The notes beneath the pieces were generated by a model. The model saw only the letters and a program-made list of their open reading frames with translations, had not been told where the DNA came from and searched no databases. This document shows positions 43,910 through 55,457 of a stretch of 64,000 bases of DNA, in pieces; the first letter of the stretch is position 1; each line of letters starts with the position of its first letter. The position numbers and the translations under genes are program-made. Source of the stretch: Spiroplasma ixodetis Y32 (GTDB taxonomy: Bacteria; Bacillota_I; Bacilli_A; Mycoplasmatales; VBWQ01); the NCBI RefSeq assembly GCF_030316605.1, contig NZ_CP127039.1, forward strand, positions 248,001-312,000. Direction: 5' to 3'.

Positions 43910-44021
43910 ATTAAAAAACTTATATTAATTTTTATATTTATTATAAAGAAATAAAACGTATTTCACAATATATTTTTATCTGGTATTTTAAATAAAATTT
44001 ATTTAATTCAATTATATTTTA

Positions 44022-44897
44022 CGGACTTCTCCCCACATGTACTTGTGGAGGAAACAATGAAATTGAATGAGTTCAACAATGCTTTTCAAACAGAACAGGA
44101 TTGTTTAAAATATATAGCAAGTTTGAAGAAAAACAAATGTATCATGTGTTCTTGAACAAGTTTGAATACTTCTAATTTAAGAAGAATAAGATGTTTGAAA
44201 TTTCATCAAACATTTAGTATTCTTCATGGCACCATTTTTTACAAGTCACAAACACCTTTGAGATTTTGATTTTATTTCATCTTTAGATGAATAAACACCA
44301 AACATGGAATTACATCAACTGATGTTGCAAAAGAATTGGGTGTGACTTTGAAAACTGCTTGAAGAATGGGTCATGAAATCAGAAATCGTATTGCCAAACA
44401 AGAACATCAATTTATTGTTGAGGGCATAGTGCAAATGGATGAAATGTATCTTTCACATATGGGTTTTAAAAAACAAGGAAGATCTTTGATAAATAAAACA
44501 TTAATTGTTGGGATTTATGAAAAAACAACCAATAATTTAATTGTGAAAGTAATCAAAAACGCAAAAAGTAAAAATCTTTTGCAGTTTGCAAGAAACCATA
44601 TTTCTTCAAAGTGTGATGTACATACTGATTCTTGAAAAGGATATCGTGATTTCAAATCACTTTTCCCTAATCACAAAACAGTTAACCATCAAGATGGTTA
44701 TGTTTCAAAAATTGGCGTAAATACCAATCAAATTGAATCAGTATGAAAACATATACGAAGAACATTTAAAACACATATCAAAGTTGCAAAACATCATGTT
44801 CATTTATATGCCAAAGAAGCTGCATATAAATTCAACAATATACCTACTTTTGAAACTGTAATGCTATGTTTCATTTAAAAATGTGGGGAGAAAAGCC
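44022..44897 (+). mobile_element. IS1595-family element, copy 7 (876 bp, 3' end deleted)
   Basis: The left end is normal, but about 65 bp before the right end are missing. The join lies in a GGGAGA sequence found both after the stop codon and in the terminal repeat, consistent with short-repeat deletion. No target duplication is seen (ATATTTTA against TAATTTTT), so the flanks were rearranged too. Probably immobile. Confidence 0.9.
44057..44878 (+). CDS. IS1595-family transposase (copy 7)
   Basis: Complete 273-aa frame, but the second zinc-ribbon pair has Phe for Cys (CLKF for CLKC), so DNA binding may be impaired. The catalytic motifs are unchanged. Confidence 0.85.
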
Positions 44898-44905
44898 TAA
44901 TTTTT

Positions 44906-45200
44906 TTATGCCAAAATATGAAAAGAAAAAATATTTGAAAGTTGTTCAAAATCTCATTCATGTTTAAAATTTGGTGTTTTTTAGTTTTTGTATTCATGTA
45001 CAAATAACTCATATAAACGAATTCAATATTTATTTTGTAACTTTTTTTGTGTAAGATAAATAAATATTTGTATAATCTTTTTTAAACCTACAAAATATTT
45101 TATAATTAATTCTTTATTAATTTTAAGTTTAATATAACCATCAATGTTAAATACAAGATTTCATACAATAATTAAAAATAATCTAGAAAAAGTATTTCAA
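44906..45200 (-). pseudogene. Decayed reading frame, possible membrane protein
   Basis: Minus-strand sequence reads RLFLIIVWNLVFNIDGYIKL, then KKIIQIFIYLTQKKLQNKYW and, after an in-frame TAA, KTPNFKHEWDFEQLSNIF. The codon pattern is coding-like with UGA Trp. No start found; upstream DNA up to about 45240 shows no clear frame. A relic of unknown identity. Confidence 0.35.
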
Positions 45201-45287
45201 TTATTTTTTCTAGAGTATAATTATTGAAATTAGGTGTAACCCTTTCTCTTCCACAAATTACAAAACATTATTTTTAAATAATTACAT

Positions 45288-45654
45288 TTATAAAGTTGGT
45301 GATTTTTGATTTTGTGGTTTTGACAAAAAATTGTCAGCAAATGAATCATACTGTTGAGCCTCAGCTAATACTTCATTTATTTTATTTTCTTCAGACTCTA
45401 ATTTTTGAATTATTTTTTCTAATTCAATAATTTCTTTTTCTAATGCTTCAACTGGTTCATTTGCTTTTACTATTTCTGTTTTTTGTTTTGCTATTTTTGA
45501 AGATATTAAACTAATTTCTTTTTTTTAATATCTCTTGCTCAGTTAATAGTTGTTTGCTTGCTTCTTCTTGCTCGGCTAATTTTTGCAATAAGTCTTGTTC
45601 AATTTCAATCAGTGTTTTTGCTAATTTCTCTTTTGTTTTATGTTTACTCGGCAT
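45288..45654 (-). pseudogene. Coiled-coil protein, frameshifted and fused to an IS end
   Basis: The first frame begins MPSKHKTKEKLAKTLIEIEQ, its ATG lying in the terminal bases of the neighbouring IS. A Lys/Glu-rich coil follows until an A run near 45525, where one base is gained or lost. The next frame continues the coil (EISLISSKIAKQKTEIVKAN) and ends NFLSKPQNQKSPTL. The true start was probably displaced by the IS. Function unknown. Confidence 0.5.
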
Positions 45655-47030
45655 TGGTTAGATAAGTTTACTTTCTTGTCTTCAAATCTGTACAAATTGG
45701 TTTGGAGACATTTTTAATCGTAAAATCATTCTATCATTATTTCATCAGTTAATAAATTTTCTTAATGCTTCTGTGAAATGTTTAATGCTATTAAACTTGT
45801 TACCAAACATAATTTTAAAATCTCTTTTGATTCAGCGATTTAAACATTCACTTACTTGGTTGCCTTTAAATCCTGATAAACTTTTTGAATGAATTAAAGT
45901 TTTACTTTTATTAAAACTATTTGTAACTATTTTACTAGTATTACCTGAACCTAAATCAGACTGGATAAATGTTGCAAATATTTTATGTTCTTTACGACTT
46001 GCCTTTGTTACTTGATTAAGAACATTTAAAATGGTTATTGCATTTTCACTTTTATTAATTTTTCAACCAACTATAGCATTACTATTCATATCTGTAGCAA
46101 TTTCTAATAATAATTTAGTTTTTTTATTATTAATAATTAATTCTTTAAATCAAGTACCATCGATGCCAACTTTTTCAAGATAAGTATTACTGGTAAAATT
46201 ACGTTTTAATAAATCTTGGAAATTTGATTTTAAGGAATTAGATTTCGCTCTACGCTGTTTTTTGGGTTTGGTTAATAGTTTGATATTATTATCTTCTAAT
46301 AACCTCATAATGCTGTTTTTACTGCATTTAAGATTGGTGTTGTTTTTCTTTAATTCTAATCTCACCTTTTCTAAACTAGTAATTTTAATTATTTTATCTT
46401 TGTTGCTAATAACAACAATTTTATTTAATTCTTTTAATAACTCATTATCAATTTTTGTTTGATATTTCTTTTTACCGTTTTTTATTCATTTATAATATGC
46501 AACTTTACTGATAGGTAACAAACTAATTATGTCATTAATTCCATAATTTTTATTTCTATATTTATCAACTATTAAAAAACATTTACTTTTCAATAATTTA
46601 CTATTTAAAATATTTTGATTGTTTTTTAATTCTTTATCACAGAATTGTTTTTGTCTTAAAAATTCATTTTTTATTTTTTCTTTTAGTAGTGACTTTTTGA
46701 GTTTTTTATTTTCAAGTTTTAAATTTTTATCTTTGATATTCACTTTATCTATTTGATGATTTGTTTGAAAAGTATGAATAGTAATTAATTTATTATTTTT
46801 TTGATATTTTTTTACTCAATTATAAATTAATGATCTGGTTGATAATTGATATTTGGTTTTAATATCAATGGTTTTTAATTTTTTAATCACTACATATTCA
46901 TTTAAAACATCTAGTTTAATTTTTCTTGTATAAACTTTATATTTCATCTTTACTCCTTAACTATTAATTATTTAAACTAATCATACTGTCTAGATTAAAA
47001 ATTATAGGAGTAAACTTAACTAACTTATGC
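45651..47030 (-). mobile_element. IS150/IS3-like element, copy A (1380 bp)
   Basis: Imperfect terminal inverted repeats of about 25 bp: GCATAAGTTAGTTAAGTTTA against GCATTGGTTAGATAAGTTTA. A second copy lies inverted at 47229-48607. No target duplication could be assigned. Confidence 0.8.
45658..46947 (-). CDS. rve-type (DDE) transposase, IS150-like
   Basis: 429 aa, intact, GGAG before the ATG. N-terminal helix-turn-helix (TKYQLSTRSLIYNWVKKYQ), a coiled linker (about 65-100), then an integrase core with VGIDGTWF (Asp), FIQSDLGSGNT (Asp) and SECLNRWIKRDFK (Glu), ending QIWRQESKLI. Single frame, without the -1 frameshift typical of many IS3 elements. Confidence 0.85.
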
Positions 47031-47228
47031 CCTCTTATCATTTAAACTTTGCAAATGATGAGTTGTATTTAAAACTGATTGTAATGATAAATTTGGTTCT
47101 GATTTTAAAGATTATTTTTTTAATTTTTTGTTAACACTACGAGTACCTTCGACAATACTACCAGTAGCAATAGTAACACCACTGCTAGCAATAGCAACAG
47201 GAACCGTTACTGGTATAGTTGTGTAGGG

Positions 47229-48607
47229 GCATAAGTTAGTTAAGTTTACTCCTATAATTTTTAATCTAGACAGTATGATTAGTTTAAATAATTAATAGTT
47301 AAGGAGTAAAGATAAAATATAAAGTTTATACAAGAAAAATTAAACTAGATGTTTTAAATGAATATGTAGTGATTAAAAAATTAAAAACCATTGATATTAA
47401 AACCAAATATCAATTATCAACCAGATCATTAATTTATAATTGAGTAAAAAAATATCAAAAAAATAATAAATTAATTACTATTCATACTTTTCAAACAAAT
47501 CATCAAATAGATAAAGTGAATATCAAAGATAAAAATTTAAAACTTGAAAATAAAAAACTCAAAAAGTCACTACTAAAAGAAAAAATAAAAAATGAATTTT
47601 TAAGACAAAAACAATCCTGTGATAAAGAATTAAAAAACAATCAAAATATTTTAAATAGTAAATTATTGAAAAGTAAATGTTTTTTAATAGTTGATAAATA
47701 TAGAAATAAAAATTATGGAATTAATGACATAATTAGTTTGTTACCTATCAGTAAAGTTGCATATTATAAATGAATAAAAAACGGTAAAAAGAATATCAAA
47801 CAAAAATTGATAATGAGTTATTAAAAGAATTAAATAAAATTGTTGTTATTAGCAACAAAGATAAAATAATTAAAATTACTAGTTTAGAAAAGGTGAGATT
47901 AGAATTAAAGAAAAACAACACCAATCTTAAATGCAGTAAAAACAGCATTATGAGGTTATTAGAAGATAATAATATCAAACTATTAACCAAACCCAAAAAA
48001 CAGCGTAGAGCGAAATCTAATTCCTTAAAATCAAATTTCCAAGATTTATTAAAACGTAATTTTACCAGTAATACTTATCTTGAAAAAGTTGGCATCGATG
48101 GTACTTGATTTAAAGAATTAATTATTAATAATAAAAAAACTAAATTATTATTAGAAATTGCTACAGATATGAATAGTAATGCTATAGTTGGTTGAAAAAT
48201 TAATAAAAGTGAAAATGCAATAACCATTTTAAATGTTCTTAATCAAGTAACAAAGGCAAGTCGTAAAGAACATAAAATATTTGCAACATTTATCCAGTCT
48301 GATTTAGGTTCAGGTAATACTAGTAAAATAGTTACAAATAGTTTTAATAAAAGTAAAACTTTAATTCATTCAAAAAGTTTATCAGGATTTAAAGGCAACC
48401 AAGTAAGTGAATGTTTAAATCGCTGAATCAAAAGAGATTTTAAAATTATGTTTGGTAACAAGTTTAATAGCATTAAACATTTCACAGAAGCATTAAGAAA
48501 ATTTATTAACTGATGAAATAATGATAGAATGATTTTACGATTAAAAATGTCTCCAAACCAATTTGTACAGATTTGAAGACAAGAAAGTAAACTTATCTAA
48601 CCAATGC
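47229..48607 (+). mobile_element. IS150/IS3-like element, copy B (1379 bp)
   Basis: Inverted copy of element A, same ends. Lies in the Gly-rich gene, separated from copy A by 198 bp. One base is missing in the transposase near 47790. Confidence 0.8.
47312..48600 (+). pseudogene. IS150-like transposase, inactive (copy B)
   Basis: The start codon reads ATA instead of ATG and one A is missing after GGTAAAAAG, splitting the frame in the linker region. The rest, including all three catalytic contexts, is as in copy A. Ser replaces Phe in the QKQSCDKE segment. Confidence 0.85.
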
Positions 48608-49199
48608 GCCAGGACATAAAATAGCGATAGTAGTCGCCACACTCGCAATACAGCCGCCACCAATACCAATACTAACACTAGTAGGAATACTACATTTTCC
48701 ACCATCTCCTGCATAAGAACTTCCTCCTCCTAATATACAACAAGTAACAACACCAGCAGTACCCACTAAACCAGCAGCAGCACCTAAACCACCCTTGATT
48801 CCTCCTTTAAAAGCAACACCGGTTAGTTTCATCCCTTTAATAAAATTATCTCAGGTCTCAGTATTAAAATTATCTTTTATTATTTTATTTAAAATAATAT
48901 TTTTTTTAAAAATAATTGTGTTTCTATCGCTTTTAATTGATGATATTTTTTATTATTATCAACTTTCTTATTATTTAATTTTTTTAATTGTTCTACTAAA
49001 ACTTTTTGTTCTTGTTCAATTTTCAGGTTTTTCTCTTGTCTGATAACGATTTGTTGAGTTAATTCTTTTTCCTTTTATTGCCTGAAACTTTGTAAATATT
49101 TAATTTTTTGTCTTAGCATTTATTAACCTCTTTTTTATTATTTTTAAGAATAAAAAAACTCATTTACTGTAAAAATTCAGCAAGGAGTTAAAAACTATA

Positions 49200-49235
49200 T
49201 TTAGTTTATATAATATATATATTATATAAACTAAA
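49200..49235. repeat. Perfect 36-nt A+T palindrome
   Basis: TTTAGTTTATATAAT mirrored by ATTATATAAACTAAA around an ATATATA core. It sits between the broken coiled-coil gene and a solitary IS3 end. It could form a cruciform or act as a terminator. Confidence 0.6.
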
Positions 49236-49258
49236 ATTAAAAATATCAATAAACGATA

Positions 49259-49311
49259 GGTGGAATGGTAACACTTTTTAGGACTATTTTTTGACATTTG
49301 TTTTTGGTATT
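49259..49311 (-). mobile_element. Solitary right end of the IS3-family element
   Basis: Matches, in reverse, the terminal part of the IS3 element at 56270-56325 (AAAATAGTCCTAAAAAGTG then CCATTCCACC). The rest of the element is absent here; the only solitary left end in the window is at about 26249-26309. Confidence 0.8.
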
Positions 49312-49327
49312 TAATTGGTGATAAATA

Positions 49328-49356
49328 TTTAAAAACTGCTCAAATTGAGCAGTTTT
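49328..49356 (-). terminator. guaC terminator
   Basis: AAAACTGCTCA and TGAGCAGTTTT form an 11-bp stem (49332-49356), just after the guaC stop on the minus strand. Confidence 0.8.
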
Positions 49357-49367
49357 ATTTTAATTTA

Positions 49368-50357
49368 TTAACGATCGTCACCATTATTAATAGTACCTTT
49401 AACAATAACATAATCACATTTTGTTAATGCGGATAAATCTTTACCACCAGCATAAGAAATAGCAGATTGTAAATCTTCTTCCATTTCTTTATAAGTATCA
49501 GCAATTGAACCTTTATATGGAACAAGTATTTTTTTACCTTCAATATTTTTCGCTTCCGCTTTGTTAAAAATACTTGCTGATCCAAAATATTCTTTGTAAG
49601 ATTGACCATTTATTGTAACAATTTTGCCAGGTGATTCATCATAACCCGCTAAAATACTTCCTGCCATAATCATAGTGGCACCAAAAGCTATTGCTTTAGC
49701 AATATCACCATTACATCTAATACCACCATCTGCAATTAATGGTTTAGTGGTGCTATTGGCAACATCTTGTAAAGCATTTAATTGTCAACCACCTGTACCA
49801 AATCCAGTTTTTAGTTTAGTAATACAAGCTTTTCCTGGACCAACACCAAATTTAATTGCATCAGCGCCTCATTTTTCTAAATCTTTAACAGCGGTTTTTG
49901 TCATAACGTTACCAGCAATAATAAAAGGTTTAGTATTTGTTTTAGCAAAAGTAGTTTTTATAAATTTAATCATTTCTTCCATAGCATTACTATGACCATG
50001 AGCAATATCAATAGTAATAAATTCAGGAATTAGATTCAGTTTGATAAATTGTTCAAGTAACTCTTTATCCTCTTTTTTAACACCAATGCTAATTGAAGCA
50101 TATAACTTTTGTTCATGCATACTTTTAATAAATTTAATTTGATCGATATTAAAACGGTGCATTACATAAAAGTAATTATTTTTAGTCAATCAAATACATA
50201 ATTCTTGGTTAATGACAGCACTCATATTTGCCGGAATAATTGGAATTTTAAAAGTAAAACCATTTAGTTTAACACTGGTATCACATTCTTTTCGTGATTT
50301 AACTATTCCTTTATTTGCAATTAGATTTATATCTTCAAAATCAAATTTCACATTCAT
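49368..50357 (-). CDS. guaC: GMP reductase
   Basis: 329 aa. The TIM-barrel IMPDH/GMPR fold is seen in [23 protein letters not shown] and FYVMHRF near the start, and the catalytic Cys loop reads [19 protein letters not shown] (Cys about 184). [20 protein letters not shown] then binds the phosphate. This is the bacterial GuaC2 form, converting GMP to IMP with NADPH for purine salvage. AAGGAG precedes the ATG. It lies in a gene pair with pepF on the same strand, each with its own signals. Confidence 0.93.
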
Positions 50358-50486
50358 TTTTTATTTATTCTCCTTAGTCTTTACTAATTGTAATAGTCAA
50401 AATATGTACATATTATTTTATAAGGTTTTAAATAAAATGCTAAAGGACTAAAACACCATTAGTATTATATATTATTTTTTTGCAAT

Positions 50487-52325
50487 TTAATTATCTTTAT
50501 TATTAATTAAGTCTGATAATTGGTTAATCATTTTCTTTAAATTAGTAATTAATGGGTTATAAACATCAATTTGTGTTAAATCAACACCAGCATCTTTTAA
50601 AATATCTAATGGATATTTGCTACCACCGGCTTTTAAAAAGTTAAGTAAATTTTCTTTTTTACCGTTTTTAACATCTTCATAAAGTTTATAAGAAACGGTA
50701 ATTGAAGTAGCATATTTATAAACATAATAAGGTGAGTGGAAAAAATGAAGAATTCGTGGTCATGAGTATCCTTTTGCTTTTTCTTCGTATTTATCTAATG
50801 CTTTTTGTCCATATTTATTAGCTATATTTTCAAATAAATCAGCCAAAATATCGGCGTTTAATGGCACTTCTTTTTCTACTAATTTATGTGCTTCTCATTC
50901 AAATTCAGCAAATTGAATTTGACGAAAAAAAGTACCAATTACAGTTTCAATATGAGTTTGTAGTAAGTAAATGCGTTCTTGATTATTTGACGCTTTATTA
51001 TATAAATAATCAAAGGCTAGATGTTCATTAACTGTTGAAGCAACTTCAGCTAAAATAATTGGATAGTCAGCATTTGGATATTTTTGATATTTTTCTGAAA
51101 ATAGGGTGTGAACAGAATGACCTAATTCATGAGCTAGTGTATTAAGTGAATTAATAGTATCATCTCAATTCATTAAAATAATGGGTTCTACGCCATTACC
51201 ACCTGTTGAATAAGCACCAGTCCGTTTATTTGTGTCTTCATAATAGTCAATTCTACCTGGTAATAATGCTAAGTTTAATTGCTCTAAATATTCATCACCT
51301 AAGATACTTAAAATTTTTTTGACTGAATTAATACCTTCTTCAACACTGAATTTTTTGGTTGGTATTGTTGTCATTTTTAAACTAGTATCGGTACTATAAA
51401 ATTTTTTAAATTTTAAAAATTTACGTTTTAAATTATAAAATTCTTCTACTAAAATAGCGTGTTTCTGTCCCGTTTTTATTAAATTTTCATATAGTATTAA
51501 TGGTACATCATCACTTAATAAACTATATTCTAAAGTAGTTAAATGTTTTTTATTATCTTTTTCTTTATCGTTGTTACGAATTTTTATTTCTTCAACAGCT
51601 ACTTGTAAAATGCTTTCATAAACTTGTGCTAATGAATGTTTTTTATTTTTAATATCTTCATAAAATTTTTTTGAAATATCAATTCTTAATTGTTGATCTT
51701 TTACTGGATTACTATTTTCTAAAATGTCTAAATATAAAGTTTGTGTTAATTCTTGTTCTTTATTTTGATAATTAAACATTGTTTTTTGTTTATCAGCATA
51801 AACCAAACTATCATATAAACCACCAGCAGCACTTCTTGATTTACTAACTTTGCTTAGTAAAGTTTCATCGTGCTCACTTAAAATAAATTTTTCAAATTTA
51901 AAGAAAACTTCCATATCATGTTTATATATCATTAATGAGGGGTCATTATTAATTCAGTTTTTAATAGTTTGTAAACCAATAGTTTTAATTTCTGGTTCAA
52001 TTCATGCTAACTTTTCCGATAACTTACTTTGTTGAGTCGCAAATAAACTAGATAATTGTTGCAATTCTAAGTTAGTTTGATCTAAATCTCCATAATGTAA
52101 ATACTGCACAACTTTAGAGCCTAACATTGATATTTCTTTGCTAATTGCTAAATATTTTTTAAAGTTATCAATATTATTTAATTTTCCTTTAAAAGTTAAA
52201 AGTTGATTGGCAAATTTATCAAACTCAGGTAAAGCTTTTTTTCAAGATTCATTATTAATAAATAAATGCTTAAAATCTCAGCAGTACTTTTTTTTATCTT
52301 TTTCATTTAATTCAGAACGCTTCAT
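50487..52325 (-). CDS. pepF: Oligoendopeptidase F
   Basis: 612 aa M3-family zinc metallopeptidase. The zinc-binding helix NTLAHELGHSVH (about residue 392) is followed by the third ligand region (IILAEVASTVNEH). The rest is helical, as in PepF, and begins MKRSELNEKDKKKYCWDF after GGAG. It hydrolyses peptides of about 7-17 residues in the cytoplasm, important for an amino-acid auxotroph. The opposite-strand gene pepA starts 146 bp away, so the two peptidases share a divergent promoter region. Confidence 0.93.
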
Positions 52326-52470
52326 AGTTTTTGCTCCATTCTATGGTAATATTACAATATAATAATAATACAATAATATTGTTTAACTTATCTATTTTTT
52401 TTGTAATTTTCGAAAATATTAATTCAGATATATTGTAATTATTTTAATATTACCATTTAGGAGTGAAAAT
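52326..52470. promoter_or_regulatory. Divergent promoter region between pepF and pepA
   Basis: 145 bp of A+T-rich DNA between two divergent peptidase genes. TTGTAATTATTTTAATATTACC includes possible -35/-10 parts, but no strict consensus can be assigned. Confidence 0.35.
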
Positions 52471-53865
52471 ATGGATAAAAATATTCTACTTAATGTTAGT
52501 AGTAAACTTGAATTAAAATTAAAATTAACAGCGGTATTTGCTGATAAAGTTCCTCATGAATTGATTGCTAAAGAAAAAAATAAATTAACATTAATTTCTG
52601 AAGATAAAACTTATTACCTATATTTAGGTGATAGTAAGGGCTTAACTCGTAATGATGTTTATAATTTTTTTGTAAATTTTAGTAGTAATAATAGTCAAGA
52701 TTTGGATATTGATGTCAAATCTTTTGTTACGAGTAATTTAGATGAAAGTATACTTTTACAAACTATATATGAAGCATTATGATTCGGTACTTTTAAAGAA
52801 TATACTTTAAAAAGTAAAAAGAATGAAGAAAAAAAAGTTAAATATAATGTTGTTTCAACAGCAAAATTCCCTAACTATACTTCAAAACAACAAATCGAAA
52901 TTCAAGGAGAAAGTATTAATTTAGCACGTAATTTGCAAGATATGCCACCTAATTTGTTATATCCCGAAGTTTTTGCAAAAAAAATTCAAGATGCAGCAAA
53001 AGGTATTAAAAATTTATCAGTAAAGGTTTTAGGGCAAAAAGAAATAACAGAACTAAATATGAATTTATTATTAGCAGTTAATGCTGGAAGTAATTTTGAT
53101 GCTCATGTTGTTGTTTTAGAATATAAAGGTGATTCAAAGCATGTCGATGATATTTTAGGATTAGTTGGTAAAGGAATTACTTTTGATAGTGGTGGTTATT
53201 CACTAAAACCTTCTTCAGCAATGAAAGGTATGAAATTTGATATGTCGGGTGCAGCTAGTGTATGTAATGCTGCCATTGCTGCTGCTAAATTACAATTAAA
53301 AATAAACTTTGTAGCTGTTGCTTGTTTAACAGAAAATAAGATTGGTGGTCATGCTACTTTAGTAGAAACAGTCTTTACTTCAATGAATGGTAAAACTGTA
53401 GAAATTAATAATACCGATGCAGAAGGAAGGTTGGTATTAGCAGATGGTATGACATATGCTTTACGTAAAGGAAAAGCAAATCGTATTATTGAATTATCAA
53501 CTTTAACTGGTGCAATGCTAGTGGCACTAGGTAGTTATATGACTGGTGCTTTTGCTACTGATGATAAATTATTTAATGATTTTGATTTATCATCACAACA
53601 AACTAATGAAGAAATTTGAAGAATGCCAATTCATCAACAAAATATTTTAAATATGCGTTCATCTAAAATAGCTGATTTAAGTAATCTTTCTAAAGATCCA
53701 TATGGTGGTTCATCAAATGCTGCTGCATTTTTAAAAGAATTTAGTGAGGATAAACCATTTTTACATTTAGATATTGCGGGAACTGCTTATAAAAATGATC
53801 GTGGTATGGGTGTATTAATTAAAACATTAGTTCAATATATGAAAAATTATAGTACAAGTAAATAA
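52471..53865 (+). CDS. pepA: Leucyl aminopeptidase (M17)
   Basis: 464 aa, start after TTAGGAGTG. The C-terminal catalytic domain has GKGITFDSGGYSLKP, KFDMSGAASV and the signature NTDAEGRLVLADGM, which carry the two-metal site residues (Lys, Asp, Asp, Asp, Glu) and Arg. The N-terminal domain is diverged, as is common in mollicutes. It removes N-terminal residues from peptides and works with the PepF endopeptidase encoded opposite. Intact. Confidence 0.94.
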
Positions 53866-53974
53866 AGTTATAAAAAAGTTATTTGACAATATTTTTAGTT
53901 AATTGGTATTGAAATAATATTTGATTCTATTTTTTATAGTGTTTTTAATAATGGTGGTAGTTGAGAATTATTAA

Positions 53975-54915
53975 CGGACTTCTCCCCACATGTACTTGTG
54001 GAGGAAACAATGAAATTGAATGAGTTCAACAATGCTTTTCAAACAGAACAGGATTGTTTAAAATATATAGCAAGTTTGAAGAAAAACAAATGTATCATGT
54101 GTTCTTGAACAAGTTTGAATACTTCTAATTTAAGAAGAATAAGATGTTTGAAATGTTATCAAACATTTAGTATTCTTCATGGCACCATTTTTTACAAGTC
54201 ACAAACACCTTTGAGATTTTGATTTTATCTCATCTTTAGATGAATAAACACCAAACATGGAATTACATCAACTGATGTTGCAAAAGAATTGGGTGTGACT
54301 TTGAAAACTGCTTGAAGAATGGGTCATGAAATCAGAAATCGTATTGCCAAACAAGAACATCAATTTATTGTTGAGGGCATAGTGCAAATGGATGAAATGT
54401 ATCTTTCACATATGGGTTTTAAAAAACAAGGAAGATTTTTGATAAATAAAACATTAATTGTTGGGATTTATGAAAAAACAACCAATAATTTAATTGTGAA
54501 AGTAATCAAAAACGCAAAAGGTAAAAATCTTTTGCAGTTTGCAAGAAACCATATTTTTTCAAAGTGTGATGTACATACTGATTTTTGAAAAGGATATCGT
54601 GATTTCAAATCACTTTTCCCTAATCACAAAACAGTTAACCATCAAGATGGTTATGTTTCAAAAATTGGCGTAAATACCAATCAAATTGAATCAGTATGAA
54701 AACATATACGAAGAACATTTAAAACACATATCAAAGTTGCAAAACATCATGTTCATTTATATGCCAAAGAAGCTGCATATAAATTCAACAAGATACCTAC
54801 TTTTGAAACTGTAATGCTATGTTTCATTTAAAAATGTGGGGAGAAGTCCGTAGATAGGCTTTTCTCAGCATTTATGTGATAAAATTTAAAAATAGTACAT
54901 AAAGGGAGAAAAGCC
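53975..54915 (+). mobile_element. IS1595-family element, copy 8 (941 bp)
   Basis: Duplication ATTATTAA at 53967-53974 and 54916-54923. Complete ends. Confidence 0.95.
54010..54831 (+). CDS. IS1595-family transposase (copy 8)
   Basis: Intact 273-aa frame. Differs from the consensus by Tyr for His after the second zinc pair, Phe for Ser in the Arg-Ser position after KKQG, Gly for Ser in NAKSKN, and Phe for Ser right after the second catalytic Asp (VHTDFW). The last change is next to the active site, so activity may be reduced. Confidence 0.85.
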
Positions 54916-55178
54916 ATTATTAATTTTATTAATATTTAATCGATTACTTGTATCAATAGTATCATTTAATTTAATATTTATTTTTTCTAAGATTTTAATA
55001 TTTTTATCAAATTTTTCATAATAATTTTTGACTAATTTTTCTAAATTTTCTTCAGTAATATTTGAATTTAATTGGAAAATTGAATTGTTTGAGTAAACAG
55101 ACTAGATGGGTTACACTTTATTGGGCACTAATTACGTAGACAAGTGAACAAATTAGTGAAAAGAAAGGAATTATAATT

Positions 55179-55457
55179 ATGACCAATATTAACTCATATA
55201 CCGACGAATTTAAAAAGCAAATAGTAGCTTTATATCAAAGTGGTAAATCAATATCTTGCCTTGTTAAAGAGTATAATGTTACAAGAGCAGTTACTTATAA
55301 ATGAATTAAGCAATTTACTAATTCAGGTAGTTTTAAAACTAAAGATAATCTTTCTGATTTAGAAAAACAATTAATTCAAGCAAATAAAGAATTAAAACAG
55401 TTACGAATGGAAAATGATATTTTAAAGCAAGCAGCACTAATAATAGGCAGAAAATAG
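55179..55457 (+). CDS. IS3-family OrfA (helix-turn-helix)
   Basis: 92 aa: HTH region YTDEFKKQIVALYQSGKSIS ... VTRAVTYKWIKQ, followed by a leucine-zipper-like coil (LEKQLIQANKELKQLRMEND). Ends at GCAGAAAATAG, where ribosomes can slip -1 into orfB. AGAAAGGAA precedes the ATG. Confidence 0.9.

Larger units (their letters stand above)
47112..49119 (-). pseudogene. Gly/Cys-rich hydrophobic protein with coiled-coil start, broken
   Basis: Reads from MLRQKIKYLQSFRQ (49119), a stop or shift, a Lys/Glu coil (KELTQQIVIRQEKNLKIEQE), another shift near 48900, then a Gly-rich hydrophobic region (GGIKGGLGAAAGLVGTAGVV, CCILGGG, GIGGGCIASVATTIAIL). It is interrupted by the IS at 47229-48607 and finishes PYTTIPVTVPVAIASSGVTI then SVNKKLKK. 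Removing the IS rejoins the frame without any target duplication. The hydrophobic Gly/Ala/Val-rich tail recalls pore-forming peptides or membrane-inserting domains. Function unknown. Confidence 0.5.
53934..55100 (-). pseudogene. Gene remnant split by IS1595 and cut by IS3
   Basis: The minus-strand frame VYSNNSIFQLNSNITEENLE then KLVKNYYEKFDKNIKILEKI runs to IS copy 8 and resumes as NSQLPPLLKTL before its stop at 53934. The upstream part is removed where the IS3 element begins (55107). It is helical and Asn/Lys-rich; probably the C terminus of a larger surface or repeat protein. Not recognised. Confidence 0.5.

Noticed and set aside
49200..49235. Origin of replication
   Set aside because: The palindrome is a simple A+T inverted repeat with no DnaA-box cluster or dnaA gene nearby.
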